DNA of 64,000 bases from Luteibacter pinisoli. Its GTDB lineage: Bacteria > Pseudomonadota > Gammaproteobacteria > Xanthomonadales > Rhodanobacteraceae. Under the pieces are notes generated by a model. The model saw only the letters and a program-made list of their open reading frames with translations. It had not been told where the DNA came from and ran no database searches. Below, in pieces: positions 34,664-42,907 of this stretch. Every line of letters starts with the position of its first letter. The first letter of the stretch is position 1. The stretch spans positions 2,480,001 through 2,544,000 of the forward strand of contig NZ_CP041046.1 of the NCBI RefSeq assembly GCF_006385595.1. The letters run 5' to 3'. The position numbers were made by a program, and so were the translations under genes.

Positions 34664-35884
34664 ATGCGCAACGTGCTTGCCGTAGCCCTGATGGGCTTCT
34701 TCGTTACCGCGCCGGCCTTCGCCGCGCCCTCCTCCCCTTCGCAAAAGACTGCCCTCGCCGAACTGCTCAAACGCAGTGAGGCTACGCACAGCGATGCCAT
34801 GGTGATCTGGCAGGACGGGCACGAAATCGGCCATTACTACAAAGGCGGAAAGGCACCGGGGCCGATCGAACTGATGTCGGTGACGAAGTCCGTGGTGGCC
34901 CTCGGCATCGCGCAGTTGGTGGCGGACGGAAAGATAAAGTCCTTCGACCAGCCGGTCGCCGACTTCTACCCGGAATGGCTGCAAGGCCAGAAGGCCACGA
35001 TCACCCTCCGCATGCTGATGAACCACACGTCCGGCATGCAGAACTTCCCGCGGACGGATGTCGAGGTTTATCCGGCGCCGGATGCTATCCAGCTCGCCCT
35101 GGCGGCAGAGATTGTCAGCAAACCGGGCACTAATCCGAACTACAACAACAAGGCCGTCAACCTTCTCGCTGGCATCATCGAGAAAGCCTCCGGCAAGCCC
35201 ATGGACACCTTCTTCAGTGAGGGCCTGTTCAAGCCGATGGGTATTCACCCAGGGCCGTGGGAGAGGGACAAGACCGGCCATCCGTACGCAATGAGTGGTC
35301 TTCCTCTTACCGCCGAGGATCTGGGCAAGCTGGGGCAGCTGATCCTCGATAAGGGTCAGTGGCAGGGAAAGCAGCTGTTGCCCGCCGCCATGGTCGATGA
35401 GCTTCTGAAGCCGCAGCACGACGATGAGATGGGGCTCCTGTGGTGGCGCGACCCGGCCTATCAACACTTCGACTACGCCCCTGCCTCGATGGACCGGCTG
35501 CGCAAGAGCGGCGTGTCGGAAGGTACGATAGCCAAGCTTCAAAAGGGCCTTCAGGGAACCCACTTCGACGACGGCGCCAGTGCACGCGAAGGCGTGGTCA
35601 AGGCTCTCGGACCTGATGGCAAGACGATTCTGAAGGACGAACTCGTTAGCAGGGGTATCGGCCCCTACGCGCTTTTCAAGATGACCACAGGCCCGGCCGT
35701 CTCATTCTCGGGGAACGGCGATGGTGGCCAGTACGTCGTTGTAGTGCCTTCGGCAAAGATCGTTGCCGTCCGGCAGATCGATGCAGGTAGCGACGATGAG
35801 CAGCCCGATGAGGGATTCCCTGATTTCGGTCAGCGTGTCATGGATGTCGCTGGGCCTTCGGCGAAATCGCTGGGTCTCAAGTAA
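34664..35884 (+). CDS. Exported serine beta-lactamase-family hydrolase
   Basis: 406 residues, class C/EstB-type fold. Signal peptide (VLAVALMGFFVTAPAFA), Ser-x-x-Lys in SVTKSVVAL, Tyr-x-Asn in NPNYNNKAVN, and a late Gly-rich strand FSGNGDGGQYVVVVP in place of KTG. Periplasmic peptidase, esterase or lactamase; substrate unknown. ATG chosen 7 bases after AAGGAG (a TTG lies one codon upstream). Convergent with nothing; the next gene follows on the same strand. Confidence 0.87.
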   Translation: MRNVLAVALMGFFVTAPAFAAPSSPSQKTALAELLKRSEATHSDAMVIWQDGHEIGHYYKGGKAPGPIELMSVTKSVVALGIAQLVADGKIKSFDQPVADFYPEWLQGQKATITLRMLMNHTSGMQNFPRTDVEVYPAPDAIQLALAAEIVSKPGTNPNYNNKAVNLLAGIIEKASGKPMDTFFSEGLFKPMGIHPGPWERDKTGHPYAMSGLPLTAEDLGKLGQLILDKGQWQGKQLLPAAMVDELLKPQHDDEMGLLWWRDPAYQHFDYAPASMDRLRKSGVSEGTIAKLQKGLQGTHFDDGASAREGVVKALGPDGKTILKDELVSRGIGPYALFKMTTGPAVSFSGNGDGGQYVVVVPSAKIVAVRQIDAGSDDEQPDEGFPDFGQRVMDVAGPSAKSLGLK

Positions 35885-35998
35885 AAGCGACTCGCCGAAA
35901 CCGTGCACCGCTCGCCGTGCGGCCGGCCGTCCGCTTCGCTAAGATGGCCCATCGGCCGCTGGTGCGGTCTTGACCTTGGAGCCATGGATGATGCCCCG

Positions 35999-36625
35999 AT
36001 GATGCGAACGATCGCCGCGTTCGCCGGCCTATCTACTGCGTTGCTGATGGCGTGTGCCACGCCAGCCAGCGAGACGTCACCCGTCGCCCCGCTAAGTCCT
36101 CATGCTGCAAAGGGCCATCCCATGAACGCTGCCGCTTCGCCGGCGCTGCTGCCCGGGGCGCGCGACGCCGGGGCGCGTGTGCTTAGTTTCCTGTCCAACG
36201 CCCCGTCGACGGCGGCATTCACTCCCGCCGGCATCGGCAAGGCGATGGACGTCACGCTGGGCCCGGACCCCAATAACGAGCCCGGCTGGGCCGTTTATCA
36301 CAGCCCTGACCTGGGCCACGGCTGGACCTACTGGGTTCAGTTCGCCGCGGGCGAGGCCACGTTGAAGCCCGGGTTCCGCTTCTGGTTTGATCATCCCGAT
36401 CGCGCCGCCGACGCCGCTCCCGTGTGCGCGCTGCCGCTAGACCAGCTGCGGACGAACCTAACCGCACACGGTTGGATCGAACGATCCGTGGCTTCGGAGA
36501 TTGGCAGTGTTCTGGCGATCGAGTTTTCGAAAGCCGACATGGTCCTGGCGCTGAGTGCGCGCGACGGCGCAGATGTGCATGGCACCTCGTGCGTGTTGTC
36601 ACTGAGAACCGCCGACGGGCGCTGA
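35999..36625 (+). CDS. Putative lipoprotein, 208 aa
   Basis: MMRTIAAFAGLSTALLMAC gives a lipobox (L-M-A-C) and so a likely lipid-anchored protein. The mature part has DPNNEPGWAVYHSPDLGHGW and a Tyr/Trp-rich strand set, then CVLSLRTADGR. I do not recognise the family. The ATG at 35999 fits the signal best; one at 35984 adds Asp residues to the n-region, which is unfavourable, although GGAG lies close before it. Confidence 0.65.
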   Translation: MMRTIAAFAGLSTALLMACATPASETSPVAPLSPHAAKGHPMNAAASPALLPGARDAGARVLSFLSNAPSTAAFTPAGIGKAMDVTLGPDPNNEPGWAVYHSPDLGHGWTYWVQFAAGEATLKPGFRFWFDHPDRAADAAPVCALPLDQLRTNLTAHGWIERSVASEIGSVLAIEFSKADMVLALSARDGADVHGTSCVLSLRTADGR

Positions 36626-36653
36626 CTGAAAAGCTGCCCACCCTCAGCCGCCG

Positions 36654-36830
36654 TCAGTTCTTGGCCGGTGCCGACATCACACCATCAATCCATTTGGCAT
36701 ACGGCAAAGCGGATGGCGGCGCGTCAAGTCGATAGGAGACATAGCGGTCGTCCGCAGCGACGATGACGTTGAAGGCCCGGCGCAACACGGTCCGATGCGA
36801 GCTACCGGGCTCCTGGCCCTCGTGCTGACA
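36654..36830 (-). pseudogene. Possible gene remnant, ~58 codons
   Basis: Between a stop at 36831-36833 and the TGA at 36654 the minus strand reads RRAFNVIVAADDRYVSYRLD then PYAKWIDGVMSAPAKN, which has the look of a protein C-terminus. There is no ATG; the only candidate start is a GTG giving 44 residues without a ribosome site. It may be the 3' end of a decayed gene or a very short gene. Low confidence. Confidence 0.3.
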
Positions 36831-36867
36831 TTACATCCTAGCCAGGCCAAAACCTACGGAACGACAC

Positions 36868-37176
36868 CTAGCGCGTGCCAGCACCCGGGAGGACGAGCAC
36901 GGCCAACAGAACGAAAGGCCACAGCCACAGCATGATGCGCGCAATCCATAACCTCCACTTCAAGGGAGTCGGATAGGCCGGCTTTGGCAAGCTCATGGTC
37001 AGAAGGATCTGCAAGATCGCGAACGAGTTTCCCGCCCGCGCGTGCCACGTGGGCCGGGTCCATCGCCCGGCGTACTCCGGATCAACATCCATGACTCGTC
37101 CGATGAGTCCTCGTGCCATGACGTAATACACAAAGCCATAGATCACTGCCAAAAAGGCGGCGATGGTCGGTGACAT
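36868..37176 (-). CDS. Small membrane protein, 102 aa
   Basis: Two or three helices: TIAAFLAVIYGFVYYVMARG near the N-terminus, a middle stretch around FAILQILLTM, and WIARIMLWLWPFVLLAVLVL at the end. Inner-membrane location. Family not recognised. Twelve bases after the upstream small gene on the same strand, so probably cotranscribed. Confidence 0.6.
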   Translation of the reverse strand: MSPTIAAFLAVIYGFVYYVMARGLIGRVMDVDPEYAGRWTRPTWHARAGNSFAILQILLTMSLPKPAYPTPLKWRLWIARIMLWLWPFVLLAVLVLPGAGTR

Positions 37177-37188
37177 GCGATAACCCTC

Positions 37189-37527
37189 TCAGTCCTTCAC
37201 CACGAGTGCAAACATTGCCTGCCGTCCATCCGGTGCAGTGAACGCGTTGATGTAAGCCCTGCTTTCCGCTGCCGCACGCGCCGCCCACGCGGTGTCACTT
37301 TCTTCAGGAAGGCTTTTCGAGGACCAGCTCGCCAGTGCAGAGGATAGCTGCTCACCGACCTTGAACAGCACGTCGCCACCGAGGATGACTCGACCTGCTT
37401 CCTCGAGCATTTCGACGCCAGCCAACGCGTCTTCCCTGGACAAGGCGATGTCGGCGACGCCATGTGACTCCCACAACTCAATCCCTCGTTGCCGGAGCAG
37501 CTCAGTGAAGTCATCCGGAAGCGTCAT
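37189..37527 (-). CDS. Small cytosolic protein, Imm40-like
   Basis: 112 residues. Pattern GIELWESHGVADIALSREDA followed by VILGGDVLFKVGEQL resembles immunity protein 40 of polymorphic-toxin systems (G-I-x-L, N/D-I-A-L, L-G-G-D-V). This is a from-memory pattern match. No toxin gene is seen beside it. A membrane protein gene follows 12 bases downstream. Confidence 0.5.
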   Translation of the reverse strand: MTLPDDFTELLRQRGIELWESHGVADIALSREDALAGVEMLEEAGRVILGGDVLFKVGEQLSSALASWSSKSLPEESDTAWAARAAAESRAYINAFTAPDGRQAMFALVVKD

Positions 37528-37588
37528 GGCGTGCCCTCCATTGTCTAATCAAGCAATGCGATGCCAAGGCGCTTCTGAATCATCCAGG

Positions 37589-38035
37589 TTAGCCACCGTC
37601 GATGGTTTCGGATGTTTGATACGGGCGGGCCCGCATCACTCGCGAGAACACATACCCCCAGGCCGCGCCAAGTACCCCAGCGACGATACCGAACATGAAG
37701 AAAGGGGACCAACCCGCGAGATCGTTCTCTGAAAATCTATCAGCGAACGTCGGCCACCAGATCGCGATGGACGCCGCCAGCGCACAAAGGATGCCGACCG
37801 CACAATAGGCCCAGGCCGAACGCAGACGCGCCCAGCGGACGAGCAGATACAGCGGCACCCCAGGAACCAGGGCTGCCGCGTAACTCAATGGCAGCACAAT
37901 CATGGACATCCACAGCCCCTCACCGAGCCGCCCGCCACAGACGGCGATCAGCATAAAAACAGCGGTGGGGGTAAGCGGCGCGAGCAAAAACGCCGTGATG
38001 ACCCGGTGCCTGCCGAACGGTTCTAGTCGCTGCAT
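37589..38035 (-). CDS. Membrane protein, 148 aa
   Basis: Four hydrophobic helices: AFLLAPLTPTAVFMLIAVCG, VLPLSYAAALVPGVPLYLLV, AYCAVGILCALAASIAIWW and FFMFGIVAGVLGAAWGYVFS. Inner-membrane protein of unknown role. Cytosolic N-terminus is basic. No family recognised. Confidence 0.6.
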   Translation of the reverse strand: MQRLEPFGRHRVITAFLLAPLTPTAVFMLIAVCGGRLGEGLWMSMIVLPLSYAAALVPGVPLYLLVRWARLRSAWAYCAVGILCALAASIAIWWPTFADRFSENDLAGWSPFFMFGIVAGVLGAAWGYVFSRVMRARPYQTSETIDGG

Positions 38036-38068
38036 CCAGTGCTTATACCGGATCCAGCGTACGGCCCG

Positions 38069-38332
38069 CTACTCGAAATCCGGAATCTCAGACGCCCGAT
38101 CCCGCGAACATGACGCACACACCGTGTCGTCCAGATTCACCGGCACGAAATAGGTGGTGTCTGGGGTGAATGCGCCCGGCGTGGGCCCCTTCCTCGGCGG
38201 GCGTGAGTCGCCCGCATTGAAGATTTCCGCCAGCTGCGCCGGCGTGAGTTCCGGCATGCCGGTCTCGACGTCCACTGTCTTCAGGCAATCCGTGGCGCTC
38301 TGGTCCTTGCACTGGACGGATATCGTGACCAT
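38069..38332 (-). CDS. Small hypothetical protein, 87 aa
   Basis: Starts MVTISVQCKDQSATDCLKTV; a longer form begins 9 codons upstream. Four cysteines (QCKD, DCLK, VCAS, SCSR), the last two as C-A-S-C, which could bind a metal. No membrane segment. Family not recognised. Confidence 0.5.
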   Translation of the reverse strand: MVTISVQCKDQSATDCLKTVDVETGMPELTPAQLAEIFNAGDSRPPRKGPTPGAFTPDTTYFVPVNLDDTVCASCSRDRASEIPDFE

Positions 38333-38434
38333 GGCGACCTCCGAAGGAAGGCCTTTCACGCTACGCGCCCCTGCGCCGGATGGCTATCCACCAATGGGAT
38401 AGGCCATCCGTGCTGCCGTCCGGACCCGTCTGCT

Positions 38435-39862
38435 TCAGGGTAAAAATCCAGCATCGATCGGCGTGCGCGACAGATGCGCCACCGTGTTGACCAGGGTTTT
38501 CGCGGAAGCCGCCAGCGCAATGGCGACGGCCGCCCGCTTGTCGAGTCCTGCGGCCTGCAATGCCGCGACGTCGCTATCGGATACCTGGGTGCGGTTCACC
38601 GCGATGGCCGTGGCGAAACGGCGAATGGCTTCCAGGGTGGGATCAGCGAGCGCATCGCCACGACGCAGGGCCTGGACGATCTCGTCCGACGCGCCCAGTT
38701 TCTTCGCCAGGGTCGAATGCACGGCAACGCCATACGCAGCAGCGTTCGCGTGACTGGCCGCCACCATCGCCACCTGCTGACCCACGGGGCTCAGGCTCGT
38801 CGCCCCCAGGGCTTGCAACATGCCCGCGTAGGCGCCCAGCACCGACGGCTCAACCGCAAGGGCGTAACCCAGGGCCGGGACGAAACCAAACGCACCCGCC
38901 AGCCCGTCCAGGTAGGGCTGCGCTCCCTTCGGTGCGGCCTGCGGCCCGAGCGGCCCGAACAAGGCCTGCCCTTGCTTCTGGTCGAGATGGTCCGCCAGGA
39001 ATCCGCGCACGGCGCCGGCGATCTCATCCAGGTGAGACTCCAGCGGAAAATGCCCGCCATCGACGAACTGCACGTGGGCCGACGGCAGATCCCGGCGGAA
39101 CGCCTCGGCGCCCGCGGGCAGGAAGAACGGATCGTTCTTGCCCCACACCGCCAGGAAGGGCGGCTTGTGCTGCCGGAAGTAGCTCTGGAAGACCGGATAC
39201 AGCGCGACATTCGCCTTGTAGTCGCCGAACAGATCCAGCTGGATGTCGTCGCTGCCTTCGCGATTCAGGAAATGCTGGTCGAGCGTGTAGCTCTCCGGCG
39301 CAATGAGCGACGTGTCGCTTTCGCCATGCTGGTACTGGAACTGCGTGGTACCCGGTGCCAGGAAGCCGCGAAGGCTCGCCCGGTTCTCGGCACTCGGGTC
39401 CTTCCAGTACGCCTGGATCGGATTCCACCCGTCGCTCAGGCCTTCTTCGTACGCGTTGCCGTTCTGCGAAATGATCGCGGTGACCCGCTCCGGCCGGGCC
39501 ACCGCCAGGCGGAAGCCCGTCGGTGCACCGTAGTCGAACACGTAAAGCGCGTAGCACTTCAGATCCAGCACATCGGTGAACGCCTGGATGATCTGGGCCA
39601 GCCGGTCGAACGTATACCGGAACGTCTTCGCGTCCGGTGCATCCGAGAAACCGAAGCCTGGCAGGTCCGGTGCGATCACCCGGTACTTGTCCGACAGGCG
39701 GCTGATCAGCCCGCGGTACTGGTGGCTCGAACTCGGGAAGCCGTGCAACAGCAGCACGACCGGCGCGTCCTTATCGCCCGCCTCCCGGTAGAAGACGTTG
39801 ATCGACGTGGCGGACTCGCGGTCCGGCACGTCGACGGTGTGGTACGAGGTGGGATGGGACAT
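38435..39862 (-). CDS. Fusion of alpha/beta hydrolase and degenerate carboxymuconolactone-decarboxylase domain
   Basis: 475 residues. Residues ~1-290 are an alpha/beta hydrolase with LLLHGFPSSSHQYR, Asp nucleophile in VFDYGAPTGF, acid in VWGKNDPFF and His in DGGHFPLESH, of haloalkane-dehalogenase/epoxide-hydrolase type. Residues ~310-475 match the AhpD/CMD helical domain, but the redox pattern N-x-C-x-Y-C-x3-H reads NAAAYGVAVH (373-382): both Cys are replaced (Ala375, Gly378) while Asn, Tyr and His remain. So the second half probably keeps the fold without peroxidase chemistry. No signal peptide. Confidence 0.87.
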   Translation of the reverse strand: MSHPTSYHTVDVPDRESATSINVFYREAGDKDAPVVLLLHGFPSSSHQYRGLISRLSDKYRVIAPDLPGFGFSDAPDAKTFRYTFDRLAQIIQAFTDVLDLKCYALYVFDYGAPTGFRLAVARPERVTAIISQNGNAYEEGLSDGWNPIQAYWKDPSAENRASLRGFLAPGTTQFQYQHGESDTSLIAPESYTLDQHFLNREGSDDIQLDLFGDYKANVALYPVFQSYFRQHKPPFLAVWGKNDPFFLPAGAEAFRRDLPSAHVQFVDGGHFPLESHLDEIAGAVRGFLADHLDQKQGQALFGPLGPQAAPKGAQPYLDGLAGAFGFVPALGYALAVEPSVLGAYAGMLQALGATSLSPVGQQVAMVAASHANAAAYGVAVHSTLAKKLGASDEIVQALRRGDALADPTLEAIRRFATAIAVNRTQVSDSDVAALQAAGLDKRAAVAIALAASAKTLVNTVAHLSRTPIDAGFLP

Positions 39863-39981
39863 GAGGTTAGCTCCGGGCAGTCACCCGACGGAGGGATATC
39901 GCGCGACGGCGTGACGGCGATAACTTGCAAGGGCAACGATCAACGGCGAGGCGCCCCATGAAACAGGTTGAGCCGATCGGG

Positions 39982-40551
39982 CTACTTGTTCAGCACCGGG
40001 TAGCCGCGCACGTAAATCCAATCCTGGTCCTTCGCCGGGACGTGGCAGCCCTGGCAATCGGCGTGGTAGTTGGTGGACGTGGTCTTCATCGAGTCGCCGG
40101 CATCGAACCACGACCAGCCCCATCCATCGCCCCAGAGCGCATTCTTCGGGTGGGAGTCCTTGCTGTCCTTGATCATCACGAACCAGCCCTTCAGCGCCTT
40201 CTCGTGACTGACCGCCGCGCCCGTGGTCATCGGCTCGGTGGCCGCCTCGTAAACCTCCTTGACCAGCACCGTGCCGTCGGGGAATTTCCCATCCTTCTTG
40301 TAGCCGGCCACCGCACCGGGCGAGACAAACACGGCGTGCAACTGGTCCGCACCCGGCTTCTGTCCCGCCACCGACCAGGTGCCGAGATACTCGTAGGTCG
40401 CGTGGTAGTTCTTCGGCACATGGATCGTGCCGGTGCTGTCACTGGCGGCGTCCGCTGTGCTCTTGGCGGGCGTGGCAGCCAGCGATGCGCCGCTGAGCAA
40501 AAGCATGCTGGCGAACGAGGCACTCATAAGCATGTGACGAATGACGGTCAT
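39982..40551 (-). CDS. Cytochrome P460-family protein (copy 1)
   Basis: 189 residues with signal peptide (HMLMSASFASMLLLSGASLA) and a C-terminal c-type haem site CQGCH in NYHADCQGCHVPAKDQDW. The body (IHVPKNYHATYEYLGTWSV, VYEAATEPMTTG) follows the P460 fold. Family members oxidise hydroxylamine or bind NO in the periplasm. Start at 40551 follows AGGGA by 7 bases. Divergent from the AraC gene. Confidence 0.86.
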   Translation of the reverse strand: MTVIRHMLMSASFASMLLLSGASLAATPAKSTADAASDSTGTIHVPKNYHATYEYLGTWSVAGQKPGADQLHAVFVSPGAVAGYKKDGKFPDGTVLVKEVYEAATEPMTTGAAVSHEKALKGWFVMIKDSKDSHPKNALWGDGWGWSWFDAGDSMKTTSTNYHADCQGCHVPAKDQDWIYVRGYPVLNK

Positions 40552-40594
40552 GGCGCAGTCCCTGTGGATCAAGCCCGAATCGAGGCCTCAGCGT

Positions 40595-41599
40595 ATGACT
40601 GCCGCCGATGCCGGGGGTCCTGAGAACATGGCTCACCGTCCGCCAATCAACGTCAACGACGAAGGCCTGGAGCAGATCCTGCGTTTCCTGCAGGTGCGGC
40701 CGGCGACGTTTGTCGAGTCGCGCATCGCGGCCGGCCGGCACAAGGAACTCGCGCCGCTGGGCACGGTGTCCCTGCATTGCTGCGTCTCGGGGGCGGGGTC
40801 GGCACGATCCGGCCACCTGATGTCCGCGTCGCTGATGCCAGGCACCTTCATCGTGGCGCCGCCTGGGCAGTGCATCCGGCTGGGCGCCGCCGACGCCGAC
40901 GTTTACCTCAGTGATCCACGTGCCCGACGCCGGCTGACGGTGATCTCCGCGTACATGCACGTCACGTGCGACGCCCTGGGCAATCCGTTTGCATTCCTCG
41001 AGCAGCCTGCGGTCATCGATCCCTCGCAGGGCCGCCCCTTGCTCGCCACGATGCAGCACGTGATGCACGAGGTGCGAAACCCCGGCCTGGGTACCGAAGT
41101 GCTGACCAGCATCCTGCTCAAGCAGGTGCTGATCGTGTGCTTCCGCGCCCTGGCCGGCTCGCGGCATGCGTGGCTCACCCACCTGGCCTTCTCGCACGAC
41201 CGCAACATCGCGCGCGCGTACGCGGCGATGGCATCGCGCCCCGGGGACGACCACTCGGTGGCCTCGCTGTCGCAGGTGGCAAGCCTCAGCCGATCCGCCT
41301 TCATGGCGCGCTTCGCCAACGTGGTGGGTTGTGCGCCCATGGCCGCCTTGCGACAGCTGCGCATGCGCCGCGCTGCCGACCTGCTAGCCTCGAAATCGTT
41401 GTCGCTCGACCACGTGGCACGCATGGTGGGCTACCGGAGCAGCAGCAGCTTCTGCCGTGCGTTCTACAGCGTGCTCGGACGCGAGCCACGTGCGCCTCAC
41501 CCCGCACTGCCCGAGGTACACGCGTACGTGGACTCTGGGACGTACTTGCAAGACCCCATGCAAGAACATGCGAGTGACCATGAACCAGCGTGGCCTTGA
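40595..41599 (+). CDS. AraC-family regulator with cupin-type sensor domain
   Basis: About 334 residues. N-terminal cupin_6-like half (FVESRIAAGRHKELAPLGTV, SASLMPGTFIVAPPG), C-terminal double HTH: VASLSQVASLSRSAFMARFA and SLDHVARMVGYRSSSSFCRA. The start is 40595 (GAGG 9 bases upstream) or 40628. It lies between two cytochrome P460 genes, divergent from one and 38 bases before the other, so it likely controls both. Confidence 0.87.
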   Translation: MTAADAGGPENMAHRPPINVNDEGLEQILRFLQVRPATFVESRIAAGRHKELAPLGTVSLHCCVSGAGSARSGHLMSASLMPGTFIVAPPGQCIRLGAADADVYLSDPRARRRLTVISAYMHVTCDALGNPFAFLEQPAVIDPSQGRPLLATMQHVMHEVRNPGLGTEVLTSILLKQVLIVCFRALAGSRHAWLTHLAFSHDRNIARAYAAMASRPGDDHSVASLSQVASLSRSAFMARFANVVGCAPMAALRQLRMRRAADLLASKSLSLDHVARMVGYRSSSSFCRAFYSVLGREPRAPHPALPEVHAYVDSGTYLQDPMQEHASDHEPAWP

Positions 41600-41637
41600 A
41601 GTTCCCTTCCCTACCCGGCTACGCGGAAGGAGGTCAC

Positions 41638-42255
41638 ATGAAAACGTCCACCGGTCGAACCGTCGTTCTGCTCGGCGGCGCGACCATCCTGGCCGCGCTC
41701 ACGGCGCTGGCCTTCGCCAGCTCCCCCGCGACGAGTCCCGACGGCAGCACGAAGCGTTACCTGCCGGAATACACGCCATCGGGCGAACTCATCCTGCCCA
41801 AGAATTTCGAGAAGTGGGTGTTTGTCGGCTCGCCACTGACGCCTAACGCGCTCAATAACGGCAAGGCGGGATTCCCGGAGTATCACAACGTCTACATCGA
41901 GCCGGTGTCGTACGAGATCTACAAGAAGACCGGCGAGTTTCCGGAAGGGACGATCTTCTACAAGGAACTGCAGTTGACCCTCCCCGCGCAGAACCCCGAC
42001 GGATCGCGTACCGAGCCCTCAGGCCGTGGCTACTTCCCCGGCGCGCTCAACGGCGCGGACGTTACCGTGAAGGACACCAAGCGCTACAAGGACACCGGCG
42101 GCTGGGGCTATTACAACTTCAACCACCACGAGCCCAAGGCCCCCACCGCCAAGCTACGCCCGGTCGGCGAGTGCGCGTATTGCCACATGGCCAGCGCCAA
42201 GAAGGACGAAGTGTGGACGCAGTTTTATCCGCGCCTGGATACGCCCAAGCCGTGA
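41638..42255 (+). CDS. Cytochrome P460-family protein (copy 2)
   Basis: 205 residues. Very strong ribosome site (AAGGAGG, 5 bases before ATG). Signal anchor TVVLLGGATILAALTALAFA, then ILPKNFEKWVFVGSPLTPNA and a C-terminal haem site CAYCH in GECAYCHMASAKK. Related to the gene at 39982 by layout but with a longer, different middle (VYIEPVSYEIYKKTGEFPEG). Periplasmic. Convergent with the NrsF-like gene. Confidence 0.87.
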   Translation: MKTSTGRTVVLLGGATILAALTALAFASSPATSPDGSTKRYLPEYTPSGELILPKNFEKWVFVGSPLTPNALNNGKAGFPEYHNVYIEPVSYEIYKKTGEFPEGTIFYKELQLTLPAQNPDGSRTEPSGRGYFPGALNGADVTVKDTKRYKDTGGWGYYNFNHHEPKAPTAKLRPVGECAYCHMASAKKDEVWTQFYPRLDTPKP

Positions 42256-42265
42256 CGCTCTCGCT

Positions 42266-42907
42266 TTACCAGCGCAGCACTCGCGGGCCTAGCAAGGCCC
42301 CCAGTGCTGCGGGCGCGAGCATGCCGAGCAGGTACCAGACCGACCAGAACGGCGGGGCCATCTCCGGGCAGTGCAGGCAATAAGCCACCGCCGCGGTAGC
42401 GCCGGCTAGCATCCCCGCCGATGCCCCCGCCAGCCGCAGCCGGACCGGGGCCATGCTCCGCACCGCCCAGAGCATGGCGGCGAAGGACGGCAGCGACAGC
42501 ACGGCAATGATGGTCGAGCAGATCTTCCAGGTATGGCCGAGGATAAGCGGCAGGCGGTCGTCCGCCGGCGCGCCGAGCACGATCACCGCCGAGGCGATCC
42601 ACGCCGCGGCGATCGGCAGCGAGAGGCCCACCCAGCCGGCGCCCACGGGTACGCCCGGCCGCGACAGCCGCAGCGTCACCACCAACGCGCCCGCGCCCAC
42701 CGCCACGGCGAAGCCCAGGCGCAGCCAGAAGATCGGCATGGGAATGACTTGCGGCAGATCGGGCCGCACGCCGAGGAACACGGCCATGAGCACGGTGGCC
42801 GACGCCAGCCCGCACAGGATCGCGAAGCCGAAGCGGCGCGCGGGTGCACGGCGATCCACGGGTTGCGCCTGGCGGGCCAGCAGGGAAATGAGGTCGTCGG
42901 TTTTCAT
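42266..42907 (-). CDS. NrsF-like membrane anti-sigma factor (DUF1109)
   Basis: 213 residues with a short cytosolic N-terminus (MKTDDLISLLARQAQPVDRR) and six helices. The NrsF family holds ECF sigma factors at the inner membrane and releases them on metal stress, depending on two conserved Cys. Here Cys at 130 (HTWKICSTII) and at 177/180 (AYCLHCPEMA) sit where the known functional Cys lie. ATG overlaps the sigma-factor stop by 4 bases, so both are made together. Confidence 0.88.
   Translation of the reverse strand: MKTDDLISLLARQAQPVDRRAPARRFGFAILCGLASATVLMAVFLGVRPDLPQVIPMPIFWLRLGFAVAVGAGALVVTLRLSRPGVPVGAGWVGLSLPIAAAWIASAVIVLGAPADDRLPLILGHTWKICSTIIAVLSLPSFAAMLWAVRSMAPVRLRLAGASAGMLAGATAAVAYCLHCPEMAPPFWSVWYLLGMLAPAALGALLGPRVLRW

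Noticed and set aside
40439..41254. Minus-strand 271-codon frame opposite the AraC gene
   Set aside because: The plus-strand frame has a cupin sensor and a double HTH; the minus frame is a shadow.
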